Shown one piece after another: positions 61,910 through 64,000 of a stretch of 64,000 nucleotides of DNA. The notes under the pieces are model-generated. The model was not told the origin of the DNA, ran no database searches, and worked only from the letters and a program-made list of their open reading frames with translations. The translations under genes were made by a program, and so were the position numbers. Numbering within the stretch: position 1 is the stretch's first letter; every line of letters begins with the position of its first letter. The stretch comes from Spirometra erinaceieuropaei (taxonomy: Eukaryota; Platyhelminthes; Cestoda; Diphyllobothriidea; Diphyllobothriidae): contig CACRXP010000091.1 in NCBI GenBank assembly GCA_902702965.1, positions 1,052,147-1,116,146 of the forward strand. Reading direction: 5' to 3'.

Positions 61910-62170
61910 GGTGCTATTGTTGTTTAAAATCCTGGTCAAGTGTTCTTTTGTGGATCAGGGAGTGTGTTGGCACACCTAGGTGCGAGTTCGGCCGCGCCAG
62001 GCATCTGCGCATCCCCTTGCCTCCGGTCTTCTTGACTTTGTCTTGATACCGGGCCCAGGTGGCAGAGAAGTGAGTGTGGTAGATGCAGCGCAATTCTCCT
62101 TGCCCGCTTCGCCTTGGTGTGGAACACACGGTGGACATCGTCGTGCACGACGTTCGAACTGCCACTCTTT
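61910..62170 (-). repeat. GC-rich dispersed repeat with AAC-type tail, copy
   Basis: TATTGTTGTTTAAAATCCTG, GTTGGCACACCTAGGTGCGA, CTCCGGTCTTCTTGACTTTG, GAGTGTGGTAGATGCAGCGC and ACGGTGGACATCGTCG follow the family order. Confidence 0.8.
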
Positions 62171-62201
62171 AACTCGACTCTAAGTCCCCTTATCTGCGAC
62201 T

Positions 62202-62243
62202 GTCTCTAATGATGGGTTCGAGAGAGAATCCAAAACGTCAGAC
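62202..62243 (+). ncRNA. PLE-tail hammerhead-like motif (family 2), decayed
   Basis: Helix I GTCT/AGAC perfect. Core CTAATGA (one base changed), helix II GGGTTC/GAATCC (one G-U), AAAAC and GTC. AATAAA follows at 62245-62250. Two core changes make activity unlikely. Confidence 0.5.
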
Positions 62244-62254
62244 CAATAAATTTC

Positions 62255-63345
62255 TTGTTCCAGTGATAGCATCTTCGTCTTCTGATCTTCACTACATGTT
62301 GACATTCATAGCTTGGATGGTTATCAGCTGACGGTGTAACTTTTGCCCTCATCGCAGTGACTCCTTTTTAGTGCGACCTCTATCGAATTCTCACTCGTGA
62401 GATATCCCCTGTCCCGGTCTTCGTTGGGGCTTAGTTTGTGTGATGCTAGAGATCAGTGCAAGCCTGCCAAGTGCGGAGAGACTGTTTAGTTTTGTCAGCA
62501 TGTAACAGTTGCGTCCTTGAAAATGTGGTGATTCTCGTAAAAAGAGGAAAAGGTACTCACCGAGGGAGGTTTGTTGGAGGTCTGAGGTTTTGAGTAGTTA
62601 TGTCGCCTACCCATATTCATGCGTACAGTTCTCATTTTATGACGCACTTTGTTTGATGTGTAGCCCGCCAACGCCGCCCTTCGTGATTGCATCCGACCCG
62701 TATTTCATCGTGTCCTGTGTCGCCCTCGTCCTCGTTGACTGCGGAGATAATTAGCGGCCCCGTGAGTGTCCCCCGTCAAGAAGGTTCGTACAGTCAGATA
62801 GGGGGGAGACAAATTAATGTTGCGGTTGACAGAACAGTCGGTGAACATCCAAGCTTCTTGTACCTGTCTTGCTATATGATCATCGCCTCGACCCCCTGAT
62901 CCCAACGACGTCAAAGTTGAAGATGTGTCCCATTTGCGCGGCGTGGGTTGCCACCTCCGACTTTGGGTTCAGCCTTTGCAAAGCTAGCCTATGCTGGTGC
63001 ATTTGCGTTTGCAGCCGTCGGCCGCCTTCCCCAAAGTATCTGCACATCCCACAGGTGCTTTGAAGTCAATAGACAACGGTCGACATCTCCTGCTTAGGGA
63101 TTGGGGAAAGCTACGGAGCGGAACAATCGGATCCGCCAGTTATCTCTGCAGTCAACAAGGGCGAAGGCGACATAGGGCATGATGAAATGCGGGTCGGATA
63201 CAGCCACACAAGGTGGCATTGGCCAGGTACGCATCAAACAAAGTGCATCGCATAATGAAATCTGTGTGCATTACTTTCTACTCTCTGAGGATGGGTAAAC
63301 GAAAACTCAGACCTCCAACAAACCTCTCCCTGTGAACTCTTCCAC
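62255..63345. other. No recognisable gene
   Basis: 62290-62450 has words of the LINE 3'-end-like repeat (GCTTGGATGGTTATCAGCTG, GACTCCTTTTTAGTGCGAC). The rest has only short frames without known domains. Confidence 0.35.
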
Positions 63346-63349
63346 TTTT

Positions 63350-63608
63350 ATAGGCAGAATAGTATTACCGACAAAGACAAGGGAGACTGGAATGGCCATT
63401 TCTGGCTTATTAGCCGTCGTCAGCCAGCCATACCCAAGCCCGAAGTGTGGAACACCCGAGCCTCGAACTCGCGACCTGTTGGTTTAGAAGTCAACGCCTC
63501 TACTCACCGGGCCACGAGCCCGTTGCCTTGTCGGTTTTCGATCGGGAATATACAATGTTAGGGGGCGCTCACCGATCGTTCATACGGAACTCACTCGTTC
63601 CGTTCCGT
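63350..63608 (-). mobile_element. Short tRNA-like/hammerhead repeat copy
   Basis: Minus strand: GGAACGAGTGAGTTCCGTAT hairpin, CGATCGGTGAGCGCCCCCTA, CCGACAAGGCAACGGGCTCG, tRNA-like GTGGCCCGGTGAGTAGAGGC and GTCGCGAGTTCGAGGCTCGG, hammerhead 63385-63429, tail to ATTCTGCCTATA. It starts at almost the same head position as the copy with the target-site duplication (56935), suggesting a common 5' end. Confidence 0.88.
63385..63429 (-). ncRNA. Hammerhead ribozyme-like fold in short repeat
   Basis: Minus strand: GGCTGG/CCAGTC helix I with one G-U, intact CTGACGA and GAAA, helix II GGC/GCC with loop TAATAA, helix III ATGG/CCAT, ATT cleavage position. C-A mismatch at helix II base. Confidence 0.6.
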
Positions 63609-63793
63609 TCCACTTTTTATCGAGTCATTGTTCTGTGTCGATTCAACTTTTAACCAAATCAAACCAGTAGAGAGACCCTTTGAACAGTCTACGTTCAACA
63701 AACCAGATCTCTTTGTTTAACAGGTGCTGATGTGATTTGTCATCAGAATGGCACATACTATCCTCTTGGTTTCGACGTGACAGTTTGACCATC

Positions 63794-64000
63794 GTTTTCG
63801 ATGATGTCCACCGTCTGCCCCACAGTTGCAGCAGCAATGGGAGCAGGGACGGTGACTTACGCAGGGGTTTATAGTGCCGATAGACTTGCGTAGCATCTAC
63901 CTACACTCTCCCCTCCTCCCTCGCCCGAGCCCAGTGTCAAGACAGAGTCAAGAAGACCGGAGACGAGAGAGGCCGCAGGTGGATGGCTCGGACGGATCCT
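63794..64000 (+). repeat. GC-rich dispersed repeat, copy cut by window edge
   Basis: Closely matches the reverse complement of 27748-27962: GCAGGGACGGTGACTTACGC, AGACTTGCGTAGCATCTACC, GTCAAGACAGAGTCAAGAAG, GCAGGTGGATGGCTCGGACG. The high similarity to that copy suggests a young pair. Confidence 0.85.

Overview
The window looks like repeat-rich animal (metazoan) nuclear DNA, most plausibly from a flatworm and perhaps a tapeworm. The evidence is the transposon mix: a GIY-YIG-type Penelope-like element (PLE), an APE-type LINE with a zinc-finger tail, decayed mariner-type transposase, and many short tRNA-like repeats. The flatworm assignment is inference. No intact host gene was recognised in 64 kb; every protein match I can defend is to a mobile element. 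One assembly gap (582 N) lies at 52913-53494.

Layout. 1-9.3 kb: a short repeat with a hammerhead-like fold at the left edge, decayed LINE reverse transcriptase (RT) fragments, a foldback element (5997-6484) and a minus-strand LINE relic (7222-9300). 9.6-11.5 kb: a nearly complete PLE with two in-frame stops. 13-20 kb: dispersed GC-rich repeats, a Ty3/gypsy RT scrap and a foldback element with 285-bp arms (17296-18113). 21-27.7 kb: the dominant element, a LINE with endonuclease, RT and an unusually long C2H2 finger array; it is broken by one frameshift and one stop. 28-34 kb: dispersed repeats, inverted tRNA-like repeats, an interleaved inverted repeat (32645-33376) and a hammerhead with a canonical core (33680-33749). 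35-37.4 kb: a second, decayed PLE and a degraded foldback element carrying an inverted pair of the short repeats. 37.9-46.5 kb: minisatellites, a telomere-like array bounded by inverted repeats, and a composite of GIY-YIG and mariner remnants. That composite recurs inverted at 53.7-55.1 kb. 46-64 kb: more short-repeat copies, several in head-to-head pairs, one with a 12-bp target-site duplication, plus microsatellites and PLE-tail hammerhead-like motifs.

The most interesting system is a short (about 310 bp per unit) mobile repeat found about 18 times. Each unit combines a tRNA-like segment (possible Pol III promoter), two strong hairpins and a 45-nt fold that matches the hammerhead ribozyme plan: CTGANGA, helix II, GAAA, a tiny helix III, and a 6-bp helix I. 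Copies are circularly permuted, form a tandem array in one place and form inverted pairs in four or more places. This is what one expects of a retrozyme-like non-autonomous retroelement, plausibly mobilised by the PLEs that share the window. Two further hammerhead-like families are present.
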